Made by a program: the position numbers and the translations under genes. A DNA stretch of 64,000 nt from Halomonas halocynthiae DSM 14573 (GTDB lineage: Bacteria; Pseudomonadota; Gammaproteobacteria; Pseudomonadales; Halomonadaceae): contig NZ_KE384439.1 in NCBI RefSeq assembly GCF_000425725.1, forward strand, positions 529,309 to 593,308. Direction: 5' to 3'. The notes under the pieces were generated by a model. The model did not search any database and had not been told where the DNA came from. It saw only the letters and a program-made list of their open reading frames with translations. Of this stretch, positions 8,734 to 18,534 are shown one piece after another (the stretch's first letter is position 1; each line of letters opens with the position of its first letter).

Positions 8734-9615
8734 ATGTCACTATTGACTGGCATCGCCAGTGTTATACTGCTCATCTTCAACACCCTATTTTGGGGAGTAC
8801 CGCTAATCATTCTCACATTGGTGAAGCTGGTAGCTCCCTCCAGGCCGTTACAACGCAAGGTCTTAAGCGGCCTTAATGCGGTTGCTCTAAACTGGATAGG
8901 CTTCAATCTCTGGTGGATGCGCTGGCTGTTGCGCCCCGACCTACATGCCACTGTGCCTGAAGAACTCAGTATAAATGACTGGTGGCTAGTGATATCCAAC
9001 CATAGAAGCTGGACCGATATTTTTATGCTGCTAATGGTGCTGCACCGGCGTATTCCCATGCCGCGCTTTTTTCTCAAACAGCAACTGATATGGATTCCTA
9101 TCGTCGGCTTAGCTTGGTGGGCACTGGAGTTTCCCTTCATGCAACGCTATAGCCGAGAAAAGCTAGCACGCAACCCAGCGCTTGCTGAGCGCGATCGTTT
9201 GGCGACCGAACGCATGTGCCGCCGCGCCCAAGAGTCACCCATTACCATTTTTAACTTTGTTGAAGGAACACGCTTTACAGCTGCCAAACGTGAGCAGCAA
9301 CACAGCCCCTACCGCCACCTGTTACGACCCAAAGCAGGCGGCACTGCCCAGGTACTCAACCTGCTTGGCAGCCGACTCGGGGGAATCATTGATATAACAT
9401 TGGACTATACCAACCCGACACCCAGTTTCTGGGGGTTTCTGTGCGGAAAAGAAGGCAGGATCACACTTCACGCACAGCGCCTGGAGGTTCCCGAATGGAT
9501 GCTTTGCGGGAATTATCATCAAGACCCTGACTACAAGGAACGCTTCCACACATGGTTGAACGAGTTATGGCAGGCCAAGGACGCCGCTCTCGATGCAAAA
9601 AAATTGCATCACTGA
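8734..9615 (+). CDS. membrane acyltransferase, YihG/PlsC-like
   Basis: This 293-residue member of the 1-acyl-glycerol-3-phosphate acyltransferase superfamily starts with hydrophobic segments (about residues 5-30). It has the catalytic NHRSWTD (HxxxxD) near residue 89 and the glycerol-phosphate-binding FVEGTR near residue 165. The EGTR form and the long WW-rich N-terminal half match YihG-type acyltransferases more than PlsC itself. It would acylate lysophospholipid at the inner membrane; the exact substrate is unknown. CAGGAG precedes the ATG. The 3' end overlaps the start of the next gene. Confidence 0.82.
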   Translation: MSLLTGIASVILLIFNTLFWGVPLIILTLVKLVAPSRPLQRKVLSGLNAVALNWIGFNLWWMRWLLRPDLHATVPEELSINDWWLVISNHRSWTDIFMLLMVLHRRIPMPRFFLKQQLIWIPIVGLAWWALEFPFMQRYSREKLARNPALAERDRLATERMCRRAQESPITIFNFVEGTRFTAAKREQQHSPYRHLLRPKAGGTAQVLNLLGSRLGGIIDITLDYTNPTPSFWGFLCGKEGRITLHAQRLEVPEWMLCGNYHQDPDYKERFHTWLNELWQAKDAALDAKKLHH

Positions 9616-10475
9616 TCTGCGCTGTGAGCTTCGCCCTTTTGCTGGCGAGTTGTGCCTCAACATCTCAGCAACAAAACGCTGCACGTAGCAGTGGGTCAAT
9701 TGCTGGCACCTGGGTGACTGTTCAGCGTGGTGACACGCTGGGAGAAATGGCCAAGCAAGCTGATGTGCCGCTGCTTCGCTTACAGCGTTTCAACCCAGGG
9801 GTCAAAAGTCGTGGACTTGCAGTAGGCCAACGTATCCTTGTGCCGTATGGAACCGAAAGAGCTCCCTCAGGAGGGCCATACCGCTACCAAATCCGCTCAG
9901 GCGACACCTTCAGTAAAGTTGCCCGTCATTTCGGCACAACATCCAATGCCATTATTGCCGCCAACAGCCAAGTTAACCCTTCCAGCCTGGCAATCGGCCA
10001 GCTGGTCAACGTGCCGCTGAAACAAAGCACGGGTAAAAGCCGCGCGGTCGTCGCGTCATCCCGTAAAAGTGTCACATTGCCTAACCCCGGGCCGCTACCA
10101 AAAACCAATAGCAACTGGAGCTGGCCGTTAGAAGACTACAATATTACTCGCCGCTTCGGAAAAGACAGTCGCGGCACCTTGCAGCCTATGTTGTTAAGTA
10201 CCAGCAAAGGGGCGACAGCGAAAGCCATCAATGATGGCGAAGTGAGGTTTGCTGATAGTATGCGTCAACTCGGCCAGGTCGTGATTGTGCATCATGATGA
10301 CAACCTACAAAGCGTTTATGCTAACTGTAAAACTTTACGGGTAAACAGCGGTGCTAATGTCAAGCGTGGCACGCCGTTATGTGACGTAGACGTTAATGAA
10401 CGCGGCCAGACAGAGCTGTTATTTGACATGCGCCACGGCGGAAAACCGGTGGATCCCTCTCGTTTGCTACAGTAG
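9552..10475 (+). CDS. LysM/M23-like lipoprotein, probably non-catalytic (NlpD/EnvC type)
   Basis: This 307-residue protein has a basic N-terminus, a hydrophobic stretch and a lipobox LLASC near residues 31-35, so it is probably an outer-membrane lipoprotein. Two LysM domains follow (about 50-97 and 110-157: VQRGDTLGEMAK, IRSGDTFSKVAR). The C-terminal third has the M23 fold, but the zinc-ligand positions are changed: YAN replaces the usual YAH, LLFDMR replaces LHFEIR, and the first His-x3-Asp is missing. Such dead LytM domains activate cell-wall amidases at division sites in NlpD/EnvC. It starts inside the acyltransferase gene (overlap 64 bp); ATG 9567 is an alternative start. Confidence 0.83.
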   Translation: MVERVMAGQGRRSRCKKIASLICAVSFALLLASCASTSQQQNAARSSGSIAGTWVTVQRGDTLGEMAKQADVPLLRLQRFNPGVKSRGLAVGQRILVPYGTERAPSGGPYRYQIRSGDTFSKVARHFGTTSNAIIAANSQVNPSSLAIGQLVNVPLKQSTGKSRAVVASSRKSVTLPNPGPLPKTNSNWSWPLEDYNITRRFGKDSRGTLQPMLLSTSKGATAKAINDGEVRFADSMRQLGQVVIVHHDDNLQSVYANCKTLRVNSGANVKRGTPLCDVDVNERGQTELLFDMRHGGKPVDPSRLLQ

Positions 10476-10527
10476 TGCATGCAGGCCACCCGCTCTTTGC
10501 CTGACTAAATGCCTCTTGCTAAACAAT

Positions 10528-10561
10528 AAATCACCTGGACGTTTTGACGGACAGGTGATTT
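10528..10561. terminator. hairpin after the NlpD-like gene
   Basis: A 10-bp perfect stem, AAATCACCTG (10528-10537) with CAGGTGATTT (10552-10561), lies 50 bp past the stop and is followed by TAAATT. It is a plausible terminator, although the T-run is short. Confidence 0.6.
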
Positions 10562-10653
10562 AAATTCAATCGTAGCTTCCTCCCTAACAAGGGGTAAAGG
10601 AAGACGTAGAGGGTGTGCGTCAAAAAGTAGATAACGGTATAAAACGGCGTTGC

Positions 10654-11760
10654 TTAACGTTGATACCCCGACTGAACAAATGGCATTTTACTAACGGCCA
10701 TAGGCAGTCGCTTGCCACGAACTTCCGCATAAATGGTGTTGCCAATCTCTGACTCAGTTACGCAAACATAACCCATCGAAACCGGCTTACCTACGCAGGG
10801 ACCAAAACCACCCGAGGTCACGTGGCCAATGGCATTTCCCTCGCTATCAAATAACTCAGTTCCCTCACGTACTGGAGCACGCCCCTCACCCAACAAGCCT
10901 ACTCGCTTGCGCTGGGCACTCTTATTGGCGAGTTGTTCAATGATAATATCAGCGCCTGGAAAGCCCCCTTCTCGCTCCCCCCCTTGGCGACGAGACTTGC
11001 CAATAGCAAAATTCAAACCAGCCTCTACCGGTGTCGTGGTCGCATCGATATCATGTCCGTAGAGGCATAATCCCGACTCTAAGCGCAATGAGTCACGCGC
11101 GCCAAGACCAATAGCCTCAACCTCCTCTTCAGCTAGCAGCCTGCGTGCCAGAGCCTCAGCTTGATCGGCCGCCACCGATACCTCAAAACCATCCTCGCCG
11201 GTGTAACCACTACGACTGACCCATACCGGAATGCCATCAATCTCAAAATGGCCATGCTGCATGAATTTCATTTCACAAACGCCAGGGCAGAGTCGCTCCA
11301 TGACGTCAGCCGTTTTTGGCCCTTGTATCGCAAGAAGCCCGCGATCAAGAACATCCAGTACATGCTCCGGCAGCTCTTGGCGTAAATGATCAATATCAGC
11401 GTTCTTACAGGCCGCATTCACGACGAGATACAAGTGATCTCCCGCATTCACCGTCATAAAGTCGTCGAGAATGCCTCCCTTGTCATTGGTAAACATGCAG
11501 TAACGCTGCACTCCCTCAGCAAGTCCCACCACATCAGCAGGTACTAGACGCTCCAATGCCTCAGCGGGGTTATCACCACGCAACAACAGCTGCCCCATAT
11601 GAGACACATCAAACAACCCGCAAGCAGTGCGCGTATGTTCATGCTCCCGCTTTACACCCAGCGGATACTGCACCGGCATTTCATAGCCAGCAAAAGGCAC
11701 CAACTTTGCACCGAGCTCGACATGCAGCGCATAAAGCGGTGTACGGTTCAATTGAGTCAT
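10654..11760 (-). CDS. gcvT: glycine cleavage system T protein (aminomethyltransferase)
   Basis: This 368-residue tetrahydrofolate-dependent T protein takes the aminomethyl group from lipoyl-GcvH, releasing ammonia and making 5,10-methylene-THF. Family elements are present in order: FAGYEMPVQYP near the N-terminus, CGLFDVSHMGQ, SRSGYTGEDGFE and a C-terminal GHVTSGGFGPCVGK. I prefer ATG 11760 because GAGGAG is eight bases upstream; the ATG at 11766 would leave only two. It is separated from gcvH-gcvP by the symporter and lies on the opposite strand, so the glycine cleavage genes form two divergent groups. Confidence 0.95.
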   Translation of the reverse strand: MTQLNRTPLYALHVELGAKLVPFAGYEMPVQYPLGVKREHEHTRTACGLFDVSHMGQLLLRGDNPAEALERLVPADVVGLAEGVQRYCMFTNDKGGILDDFMTVNAGDHLYLVVNAACKNADIDHLRQELPEHVLDVLDRGLLAIQGPKTADVMERLCPGVCEMKFMQHGHFEIDGIPVWVSRSGYTGEDGFEVSVAADQAEALARRLLAEEEVEAIGLGARDSLRLESGLCLYGHDIDATTTPVEAGLNFAIGKSRRQGGEREGGFPGADIIIEQLANKSAQRKRVGLLGEGRAPVREGTELFDSEGNAIGHVTSGGFGPCVGKPVSMGYVCVTESEIGNTIYAEVRGKRLPMAVSKMPFVQSGYQR

Positions 11761-11857
11761 GCTCATTACTCCTCAGGGAAATGGTGCAGCACAAGCACCT
11801 GCGGTTAAAACAAGAGAGGTGCCCCGTAGGGCACCTCGTCCAACCTGAACCACTGGC

Positions 11858-13270
11858 TCAAGCTTTGTCGTGATCAAGCTCTTCACCTGGCAAAACCTCT
11901 TTGCCATTGAAGTAGTCCTTCGCCAACTTGAATACCACCGGCGACAGCAGTGCCAGAGCGATAAGGTTGGGAATAGCCATCATCGCATTGAACGTATCAG
12001 CCATCAGCCAGATAAAGCCAAGCTGTGCCATCGCGCCTACCGGTACGGCCAGCACGAACAATACGCGATACAGCATGATGGAGCGTGTCCCAAACAAGAA
12101 CTGGAAACACTTCTCACCATAGAAAGACCAACCAAGAATCGTGGTGAACGCGAAAACAGATAGCACGATAGACACTATCGCCTCGCCATAGCCGGGCAGC
12201 GCATTATCAAACGAGAGTGCTGTTAGCGAGGCTCCTGCCTCTCCCATTTCCCACACCGGCGCTGTCAAAATCACCAATGCGGTAATGCTACATACCATGA
12301 TGGTATCAATGAACGTGCCCAGCATAGCAATCAGGCCCTGACGCACAGGATTCTTGGTTTTAGCGGCAGCGTGGGCAATCGGCGCACTTCCCAAGCCTGC
12401 TTCGTTAGAGAAAATACCCCGTGCCACACCGAAGCGAATTGCAGCCATCACCGCAGCACCAGCAAAGCCACCCAGTGCGGCATGCGGGTTAAAGGCGTAG
12501 TAGAAGATATTGCCGAACGCCGCCGGAATCTGGTCGGCTTGAATAATCAGCACCACAATGCCCGCCACGATATAGGCGATACCCATGATCGGTACCAGTT
12601 TGCCTGCCACTTTAGCGATCCGTTTGATACCACCGAGAATCACTGCGCCAGACAGCACCATAATAGTTATACCGGTCACCATGGGCGGAATGCTGAAGCT
12701 GCTTTCAAGCGCATCAGCCACCGAGTTGGACTGCACCGTATTACCGATACCAAACGCGGCTACCGCACCAAAGAAAGCAAATGCACCCCCCAACCACAGC
12801 CACTTACGCCCCAAACCGTTCTTAATGTAGAACATCGGCCCACCGATATGGTTTCCGGTGCTATCTGTTTCACGGTAACGTACCGCCAGTACCGCCTCGG
12901 CAAACTTGGTTGCCATACCTACCAACGCCGTGATCCACATCCAGAACACTGCACCTGGGCCACCCAAGGCAATAGCGGTTGCCACCCCCGCAATATTACC
13001 GGTACCGATAGTCGCTGATAATGCGGTCATCAGGGCGTTAAATGGCGAGATCTCACCGTCGTCGTCTGACTTAGCCTTACCACTTGGCGTACTTTTTCCA
13101 TCACGCCCTTGCCACATTAGTTTAAAGCCGACCCCCAGCTTCCGAATCGGCAACAACTTCAGGCCCAGCTGCAGGTAGATACCAACACCAAGCAGCAGGA
13201 TAAGCATCAACGGTCCCCAGACCACTCCGTTGATTTGGCTGAATATATTGTTGAGAGTTTCCACAGACAT
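11858..13270 (-). CDS. AGCS family sodium:alanine/glycine symporter
   Basis: This 470-residue transporter of the alanine or glycine:cation symporter family has about ten or more transmembrane helices. Characteristic blocks are ATIGTGNIAGVATAIALGGPGA, FWMWITALVGMATKFAEA and GGPMFYIKNGLG. The position between gcvT and gcvH-gcvP suggests it supplies glycine, or D/L-alanine, to the cleavage system. The start deserves care: AGGAG directly abuts the ATG at 13270, so the GTG two codons later (13264), at six bases spacing, may be the real initiator. The charged C-terminus is ordinary. Substrate preference between glycine and alanine is not readable from sequence. Confidence 0.92.
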   Translation of the reverse strand: MSVETLNNIFSQINGVVWGPLMLILLLGVGIYLQLGLKLLPIRKLGVGFKLMWQGRDGKSTPSGKAKSDDDGEISPFNALMTALSATIGTGNIAGVATAIALGGPGAVFWMWITALVGMATKFAEAVLAVRYRETDSTGNHIGGPMFYIKNGLGRKWLWLGGAFAFFGAVAAFGIGNTVQSNSVADALESSFSIPPMVTGITIMVLSGAVILGGIKRIAKVAGKLVPIMGIAYIVAGIVVLIIQADQIPAAFGNIFYYAFNPHAALGGFAGAAVMAAIRFGVARGIFSNEAGLGSAPIAHAAAKTKNPVRQGLIAMLGTFIDTIMVCSITALVILTAPVWEMGEAGASLTALSFDNALPGYGEAIVSIVLSVFAFTTILGWSFYGEKCFQFLFGTRSIMLYRVLFVLAVPVGAMAQLGFIWLMADTFNAMMAIPNLIALALLSPVVFKLAKDYFNGKEVLPGEELDHDKA

Positions 13271-13753
13271 CTCCTAGAGATTTTTAGTTTTTTATTCAAG
13301 AGAGAAGTACCGGCCTAATTGCTCAACCCAAACCGGCGCAGCACTCAATCTCACTCTCATGCAGCTACGCCGCTAATCATAACGAATCGTAGCGCTGATG
13401 CGACCCCTGACAGCACAACGATAGACGCCCTGCCGTTCTTAGAGTATCTGTTTAGCCATAACAAGCACGCTATGTTTCCTATTGGAAACGATACCTCATT
13501 GATAAGTTTTATGCCTACCTCATTGGTAGAAAAAGAGCTCAGCAGATGTGCCTAACAATGTTCTGTCTTGCTATAATTCGTTTCACCTGTTCTCGCAATT
13601 TCGCTACTGCTGGACAAAAGCGCCTTCTCGGCCATGCTATTTTGCGGGTACTAAGGCGGTCCGGCTTTCTCTCTTGATCTTGGCCTCAGTCATGCTGTCC
13701 AATGGCAAAAGGCATCAGGAGCCATTAAAACTTTTTCGTATAGGAAACAAAAC
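13271..13753. promoter_or_regulatory. divergent control region between the AGCS symporter and gcvH
   Basis: This 483-bp region must hold the promoters for both directions. It contains a perfect palindrome GTTTCCTATTGGAAAC (13474-13489). A related copy (13733-13748, 13 of 16 matching) overlaps the gcvH ribosome site. Two direct repeats of TACCTCATTGRTA lie 24 bp apart (13492-13504, 13516-13528), and a TATAAT sits at 13572-13577. A small hairpin AATGGC/GCCATT (13701-13726) lies in the gcvH leader. The pattern suggests repressor control of glycine use. I found no glycine-riboswitch core on either strand. Confidence 0.55.
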
Positions 13754-14146
13754 ATGAGTTCAATTCCCACCGAGCTACGCTATGCCAAAAGTCACGAATG
13801 GACCAAAGACAATGGTGACGGCACCGTCACTATCGGCATCACCGAACATGCTCAGGAAGCACTCGGAGATGTGGTGTTTGTAGAGCTGCCAGACGTCGGC
13901 ACCCACCTCTCCAAAGGGGACGAGTTTGGGGTAGTGGAATCAGTCAAGGCGGCTTCAGACCTATATTCACCAGTTACTGGCGAAGTGCTTGAGGTCAACG
14001 AGGCCCTAGAGGACGCGCCAGAGTCTATTAATGAGTCACCCTATGAGAACGCTTGGATCATGAAGCTGCGCCTGGATAATCCCGAAGACCTCGACGTGCT
14101 GCTCAGTGCTGATGGCTACAAAGCCTTTCTTGAAACCGAAAACTGA
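13754..14146 (+). CDS. gcvH: glycine cleavage system H protein
   Basis: This 130-residue lipoyl carrier shuttles the aminomethyl intermediate between GcvP and GcvT. The lipoylated lysine lies in [13 protein letters not shown] near residue 64, preceded by the conserved [13 protein letters not shown]. Length fits the family (about 129). The ribosome site AGGAAA is part of a sequence resembling the palindromic operator further upstream, so repressor binding could also block translation or the promoter. gcvP follows 92 bp downstream on the same strand after a stable hairpin. Confidence 0.96.
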   Translation: MSSIPTELRYAKSHEWTKDNGDGTVTIGITEHAQEALGDVVFVELPDVGTHLSKGDEFGVVESVKAASDLYSPVTGEVLEVNEALEDAPESINESPYENAWIMKLRLDNPEDLDVLLSADGYKAFLETEN

Positions 14147-14152
14147 TACAGC

Positions 14153-14184
14153 GGCGGCTGGGAACTGCTATTTGCCCAGCCGCC
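14153..14184 (+). terminator. hairpin between gcvH and gcvP
   Basis: GGCGGCTGGG (14153-14162) pairs perfectly with CCCAGCCGCC (14175-14184) around a 12-base loop. There is no T-run, so it may stabilise the gcvH mRNA or lower gcvP expression rather than fully terminate. Confidence 0.5.
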
Positions 14185-14238
14185 TGTCAACTCAGGCTTA
14201 ACCGATACAGTAACCTGCTACCACCGACAGGGTATTCC

Positions 14239-17133
14239 ATGGCTTTCGATACTAGAAGTTTGGCCGACCTGGCCAACCACGATGCATTCATTTCGCGTCA
14301 TAACGGCCCACGAGCTGACGATGCTGCAACAATGCTTAGCACACTTGGTCTGGATGGAATCCAGAGCTTGCTGCAGCTTACGGTTCCTGCCGATATTCGT
14401 TTAGCTGATGACCTTGAGTTGGATCCGCCGCGCAGTGAAGCCGTGGCATTGGATTACCTGTATCGGCTAGCTCGTCAAAACCGCGTTGCCAAATGCTATA
14501 TCGGCCAAGGTTACTATGACACGTTACTGCCCGCTGTCATTCAACGTAACGTGCTGGAAAATCCCGGCTGGTATACCGCTTATACGCCCTACCAGCCAGA
14601 AATATCTCAAGGCCGCCTCGAAGGCCTGCTAAACTTCCAGCAGATGGTCATGGACCTCACCGGCATGGAGCTGGCCAATGCCTCTCTGCTAGACGAGGCC
14701 ACTGCTGCCGCAGAAGCCATGGCGTTGTGTCGTCGTGCCAACAAGAAGGCTAAAAGCAATGCCTTCTTTGTTGCGGATGACGTTTTCCCGCAAACACTCG
14801 ATGTCGTTCGCACTCGTGCGCACTACTTCGGATTCGAGCTGATTGTCGCGCCCGTTGAGCAACTGGTTGAGCACGATGTGTTCGGCGCATTACTTCAATA
14901 CCCTGGCCAAAGTGGTGAAGTACGCAACCTCGCGGAGGTTGTAGAGCAAGCCAAAGCACACGGAGTTATGACCACTGTCGCCGCCGATATCATGTCGCTG
15001 GTGCTACTCAAAGAGCCCGGCGCACTGGGTGTCGATATCGTCATTGGTTCAGCACAGCGTTTTGGTGTCCCCATGGGGTTTGGTGGGCCTCACGCCGCCT
15101 TTTTTGCAACAACCGACAAATTAAAACGCGCTATCCCTGGGCGCATCATTGGTGTATCTCAGGACAGCCGTGGCGAAATGGCCCTGCGCATGGCCATGCA
15201 AACCCGTGAGCAGCATATTCGTCGTGAAAAAGCCACCTCAAACATCTGTACCGCTCAGGCGTTGCTGGCCAATATTGCCGGTTTTTATGCGGTCTACCAT
15301 GGTGCTGAAGGTTTACGTACTATCGCTAGTCGTATTCACCGCCTAACCACCATTCTAGCCGAAGGATTAACGCGTGGCGGTATCACATTAGCCCATGATA
15401 GCTGGTTTGATACGCTCCGCCTGACCAGCGTCGATGCGCGCAAAATCCATGGCCGCGCCATGGCACACGACGTCAACCTGCGCTACTTCGAGAATGGTGA
15501 TATTGGCCTGAGCATCAACCAGACCACCACTGCTCACGACCTAGCGCTGCTGCTGGACATTCTGCTTGATGAAGAGCATGGACTCTCGGTGACAGCACTT
15601 GATGAAGACGTCACCCGCTTGAGCAAGAGTGGTATTCCGGCAGACTGCCAGCGCTCTACCGACTTCCTGACTCACCCGACATTCAAACGCTATCACAGCG
15701 AAACAGAAATGCTTCGCTACCTTAAGCGCTTGGAAAATAAAGACTTGTCGCTGGCTCATGCGATGATTCCATTGGGTTCATGCACCATGAAGCTCAATGC
15801 CACCACCGAGATGATGCCGATCACTTGGCCAGAGCTCGCACGCATCCACCCATTCGCCCCGCGCGACCAGGTAGCAGGCTATCGCCAGATCATCGATGAA
15901 CTGTCAGACTTCCTGGCAGAAATCACCGGTTATGATCATGTATCCATGCAGTCTAACTCTGGTGCACAGGGTGAATATGCGGGACTAGTGGCGATCCGCC
16001 GTTACCAACAAGCCCAAGGCGAGCAGCATCGTGATATCTGCCTGATCCCAAGCTCTGCCCATGGTACCAACCCCGCATCTGCGGCCATGGCCAATTTGAA
16101 AGTGGTGGTCGTGGAGTGCGATAAAGACGGCAATATCGACCTAATCGATTTAAAGGCTAAAGCCGAGCAACACAGCGCGGCTCTATCTGCCATCATGCTG
16201 ACTTACCCCTCGACCCATGGTGTCTTCGAAGAGGGTGTCAGGGAAGCCTGCGATATCGTTCACCAGCATGGTGGGCAGGTATATATCGATGGCGCCAACA
16301 TGAACGCTATCGTCGGCCTCGCGCGGCCTGGCGACTTTGGCGGCGATGTCTCGCATCTTAACCTGCATAAAACCTTCTGCATCCCACATGGGGGTGGCGG
16401 CCCAGGCATGGGGCCCATCGGGGTCAAATCGCACCTAGCCCCCTATGTCTCTAACCATGTGGTCACTCCGCTGGACGGGGTCGAGCCCAATGCTGGCGCC
16501 GTATCCGCCGCCGCTTATGGCAGTGCCTCTATTCTGCCGATTTCATGGGCCTATATCAAAATGATGGGCGCGCGCGGGCTGCGCGAAGCATCACAGCTGG
16601 CTATTCTTAGTGCCAACTACATCGCCAAGCGCCTGGAAGGCCACTATCCCGTGCTGTACAAAGGACGCAACGGCTATGTGGCGCACGAATGCATCATTGA
16701 TATTCGTCCCCTTAAAGCAGCATCAGGCATCAGCGAAGAAGATATTGCCAAGCGCCTAATGGACTTTGGCTTCCACGCACCCACCATGTCATTCCCAGTG
16801 GCTGGTACGTTGATGATCGAGCCCACTGAGTCTGAGTCACTGTACGAAGTCAATCGTTTCTGTGACGCCATGATCGCTATTCGTGAAGAGGTGGCACGAG
16901 TGGAATCCGGGGACTGGCCGCTAGACAACAACCCTCTAGTCAATGCCCCGCACACCATGGCCGACCTAATGGATGCTGACTGGAAGCGCCCTTACTCGCG
17001 CGAACAAGCCGCCTTTCCTTCTGATGCCGTGAAAGCCAGCAAGTATTGGCCTGCAGCAAACCGAGTCGATAACGTACTTGGTGATCGTCAGCTGATCTGC
17101 TCCTGCCCAAGTATTGAGGCTTATCGCGACTGA
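14239..17133 (+). CDS. gcvP: glycine dehydrogenase (decarboxylating), P protein
   Basis: This 964-residue single-chain P protein (family about 950-960) decarboxylates glycine with PLP and loads the aminomethyl group on GcvH. The N-terminal half has FISRHNGP and [14 protein letters not shown]. The catalytic half has the PLP-lysine motif [18 protein letters not shown] near residue 710 and [11 protein letters not shown]. It forms the gcvHP pair and ends before a strong hairpin at 17167-17200. The ribosome site is weak (AGGG), consistent with translation helped by its position behind gcvH. No frameshift or missing residues were seen. Confidence 0.97.
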   Translation: MAFDTRSLADLANHDAFISRHNGPRADDAATMLSTLGLDGIQSLLQLTVPADIRLADDLELDPPRSEAVALDYLYRLARQNRVAKCYIGQGYYDTLLPAVIQRNVLENPGWYTAYTPYQPEISQGRLEGLLNFQQMVMDLTGMELANASLLDEATAAAEAMALCRRANKKAKSNAFFVADDVFPQTLDVVRTRAHYFGFELIVAPVEQLVEHDVFGALLQYPGQSGEVRNLAEVVEQAKAHGVMTTVAADIMSLVLLKEPGALGVDIVIGSAQRFGVPMGFGGPHAAFFATTDKLKRAIPGRIIGVSQDSRGEMALRMAMQTREQHIRREKATSNICTAQALLANIAGFYAVYHGAEGLRTIASRIHRLTTILAEGLTRGGITLAHDSWFDTLRLTSVDARKIHGRAMAHDVNLRYFENGDIGLSINQTTTAHDLALLLDILLDEEHGLSVTALDEDVTRLSKSGIPADCQRSTDFLTHPTFKRYHSETEMLRYLKRLENKDLSLAHAMIPLGSCTMKLNATTEMMPITWPELARIHPFAPRDQVAGYRQIIDELSDFLAEITGYDHVSMQSNSGAQGEYAGLVAIRRYQQAQGEQHRDICLIPSSAHGTNPASAAMANLKVVVVECDKDGNIDLIDLKAKAEQHSAALSAIMLTYPSTHGVFEEGVREACDIVHQHGGQVYIDGANMNAIVGLARPGDFGGDVSHLNLHKTFCIPHGGGGPGMGPIGVKSHLAPYVSNHVVTPLDGVEPNAGAVSAAAYGSASILPISWAYIKMMGARGLREASQLAILSANYIAKRLEGHYPVLYKGRNGYVAHECIIDIRPLKAASGISEEDIAKRLMDFGFHAPTMSFPVAGTLMIEPTESESLYEVNRFCDAMIAIREEVARVESGDWPLDNNPLVNAPHTMADLMDADWKRPYSREQAAFPSDAVKASKYWPAANRVDNVLGDRQLICSCPSIEAYRD

Positions 17134-17166
17134 TATTGCCAACGGCAAATAGCGCCACAATACACC

Positions 17167-17200
17167 ACAGCTAGGCCCTGCTTTAGCAAGGCCTAGCTGT
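17167..17200. terminator. terminator hairpin between gcvP and the LysR gene
   Basis: ACAGCTAGGCC (17167-17177) pairs with GGCCTAGCTGT (17190-17200), and part of the 12-base loop can extend the stem. It lies between convergent genes and can serve both, although no long T-run follows. Confidence 0.7.
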
Positions 17201-17251
17201 TAGCGCAGCCTAATTGTCTGCGCTGCGCTAGCTGCCTCTTCTCCTGCGTTG

Positions 17252-18145
17252 TCAGAACGCCTGCCACTCCTGCTGACGATGCTCTCGAAAGGCGTCCAGC
17301 AAACGCAAATATCGCCGTGGTAACCGGCTGTCGGCCAGTGTCGCCAAATACAGTGTTTCATTAAGCGAGTGAGGCAACGCCAACTCTTTAACTTGTCGCT
17401 GCCAGGGCGATGTTTCAAGAACCAGGCGTGACACCACCGTAAAACCTAGCCCCCGAGCAACCGCATCCAGCACCGCACCCACGTCGTTGGTGAACCCCTG
17501 AGTTGGAATATGACGCATGGAGCGAAACTCGCCAGGAAAATTCTGACGCAATAGCATAACGGCCAAGTCACTGCCGCCGGTATAACCGATATAACCAATT
17601 CCCATCAAGTCAACCAGGCCACTCCCCGTAAAGTCAGCAGGTACCAGAAGGCACAACGGCTCCTGATGCCAAGCCTCACAACGAATCTCAGGGTGACGCA
17701 CCGACTCCGTCACAATTCCGACATCATGGCGCCCGGCCACTAAGTCAGACACAATGTCATGATTGAAAGAGAAGCTGTAATTGATAGTCAGTCCTGTGCG
17801 CATCTGCTGCTGACCCAATAAAAATGGGTACAGCATGACACCGACACTGCCTGGCGATGCTAAGCGGCACTCGCCACTATCCAAACTCTCGTCATCCAGT
17901 GAGTGACAGAATTGCTCATGCTCAGCAAACAGTCTCAACGCATAATCGTAACTACGTCGCCCTGTTTCTGTCAGGCTGAAACGACGCCCCTGCCGCTCTA
18001 GCAGCGGCATTTTCAAGTAGTCTTCAAGCTTACGGATATGTTGGCTCACGCCAGGTTGCGTCATGCCTAAACGTTGAGCGGTGCGCGTAAAACTTCCCGT
18101 TTCGACTAAGGTAATGAAGGTACGAAAGTACTGCGCATTGAACAT
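17252..18145 (-). CDS. LysR-type transcriptional regulator
   Basis: This 297-residue regulator has an N-terminal winged helix-turn-helix (FRTFITLVETGSFTRTAQRLGMTQPGVSQHIRKLE, residues about 6-40) and a periplasmic-binding-protein-like effector domain. I start it at ATG 18145, seven codons after the longest possible start, since MFNAQYFRTF is the usual LysR beginning and GAGGGG precedes it. It is convergent with gcvP, and a 390-bp spacer separates it from the divergent rarD. The inducer and targets cannot be told. A role in the rarD direction is possible by divergence only. Confidence 0.88.
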   Translation of the reverse strand: MFNAQYFRTFITLVETGSFTRTAQRLGMTQPGVSQHIRKLEDYLKMPLLERQGRRFSLTETGRRSYDYALRLFAEHEQFCHSLDDESLDSGECRLASPGSVGVMLYPFLLGQQQMRTGLTINYSFSFNHDIVSDLVAGRHDVGIVTESVRHPEIRCEAWHQEPLCLLVPADFTGSGLVDLMGIGYIGYTGGSDLAVMLLRQNFPGEFRSMRHIPTQGFTNDVGAVLDAVARGLGFTVVSRLVLETSPWQRQVKELALPHSLNETLYLATLADSRLPRRYLRLLDAFREHRQQEWQAF

Positions 18146-18534
18146 GGTGCCCCTCTGGCTCGGCAAATATCATTTTGATAGAAATGCGCATCAAACCTCG
18201 TACGTCTAGTGCGAGAAAGGATGGCGCAAGGCGCGCAGCGCCTCTTAGTTGACAGCGTGTTTTAAGCGCACTAGATTCGGAATGGCTATTGTACATCGTG
18301 CCTACCGTTATCGATTTTATCCCACGTCCGAGCAAGTCGACCAGCTTGCTCGGACGTTTGGCTATGTGTGATACGTTTACCACCACCTCCTGCGTCAGCG
18401 TTTTGATGCGTGGTGCGAGCGTTAGCAGCGGATAGGCTACAACGCCACTGCCAACACTCTCACCCCCCTCAATAAGCGGCCAAGTGAGGAGGCTAAAGGC
18501 TGCACTCTTTTATGAATTTATGAAGGATCTGCCA
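18146..18534. other. spacer between lysR and rarD
   Basis: This 389-bp divergent spacer contains a striking 13-bp perfect inverted repeat (18324-18357, annotated separately). No small gene, RNA gene or clear promoter hexamers were recognised. It presumably holds the promoters of both the LysR gene and rarD. Confidence 0.4.
18324..18357. repeat. 13-bp perfect inverted repeat
   Basis: ACGTCCGAGCAAG (18324-18336) and CTTGCTCGGACGT (18345-18357) flank an eight-base spacer. Thermodynamically it is as strong as a terminator, but it has no T-run on either strand and sits between divergent genes. A terminator of a lost gene or a regulator site are both possible. Confidence 0.6.

Noticed and set aside
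9552..10475. Active M23 endopeptidase
   Set aside because: Zinc-ligand positions are substituted, so only a non-catalytic role is supported.
11870..13178. Several plus-strand frames of 64-215 codons opposite the symporter
   Set aside because: They are shadows of a well-conserved membrane protein gene and show no family features.
13271..13753. Glycine riboswitch before gcvH or the AGCS gene
   Set aside because: GGCAAAAGG occurs at 13704-13712, but the surrounding aptamer core and P1 partners are missing on both strands.
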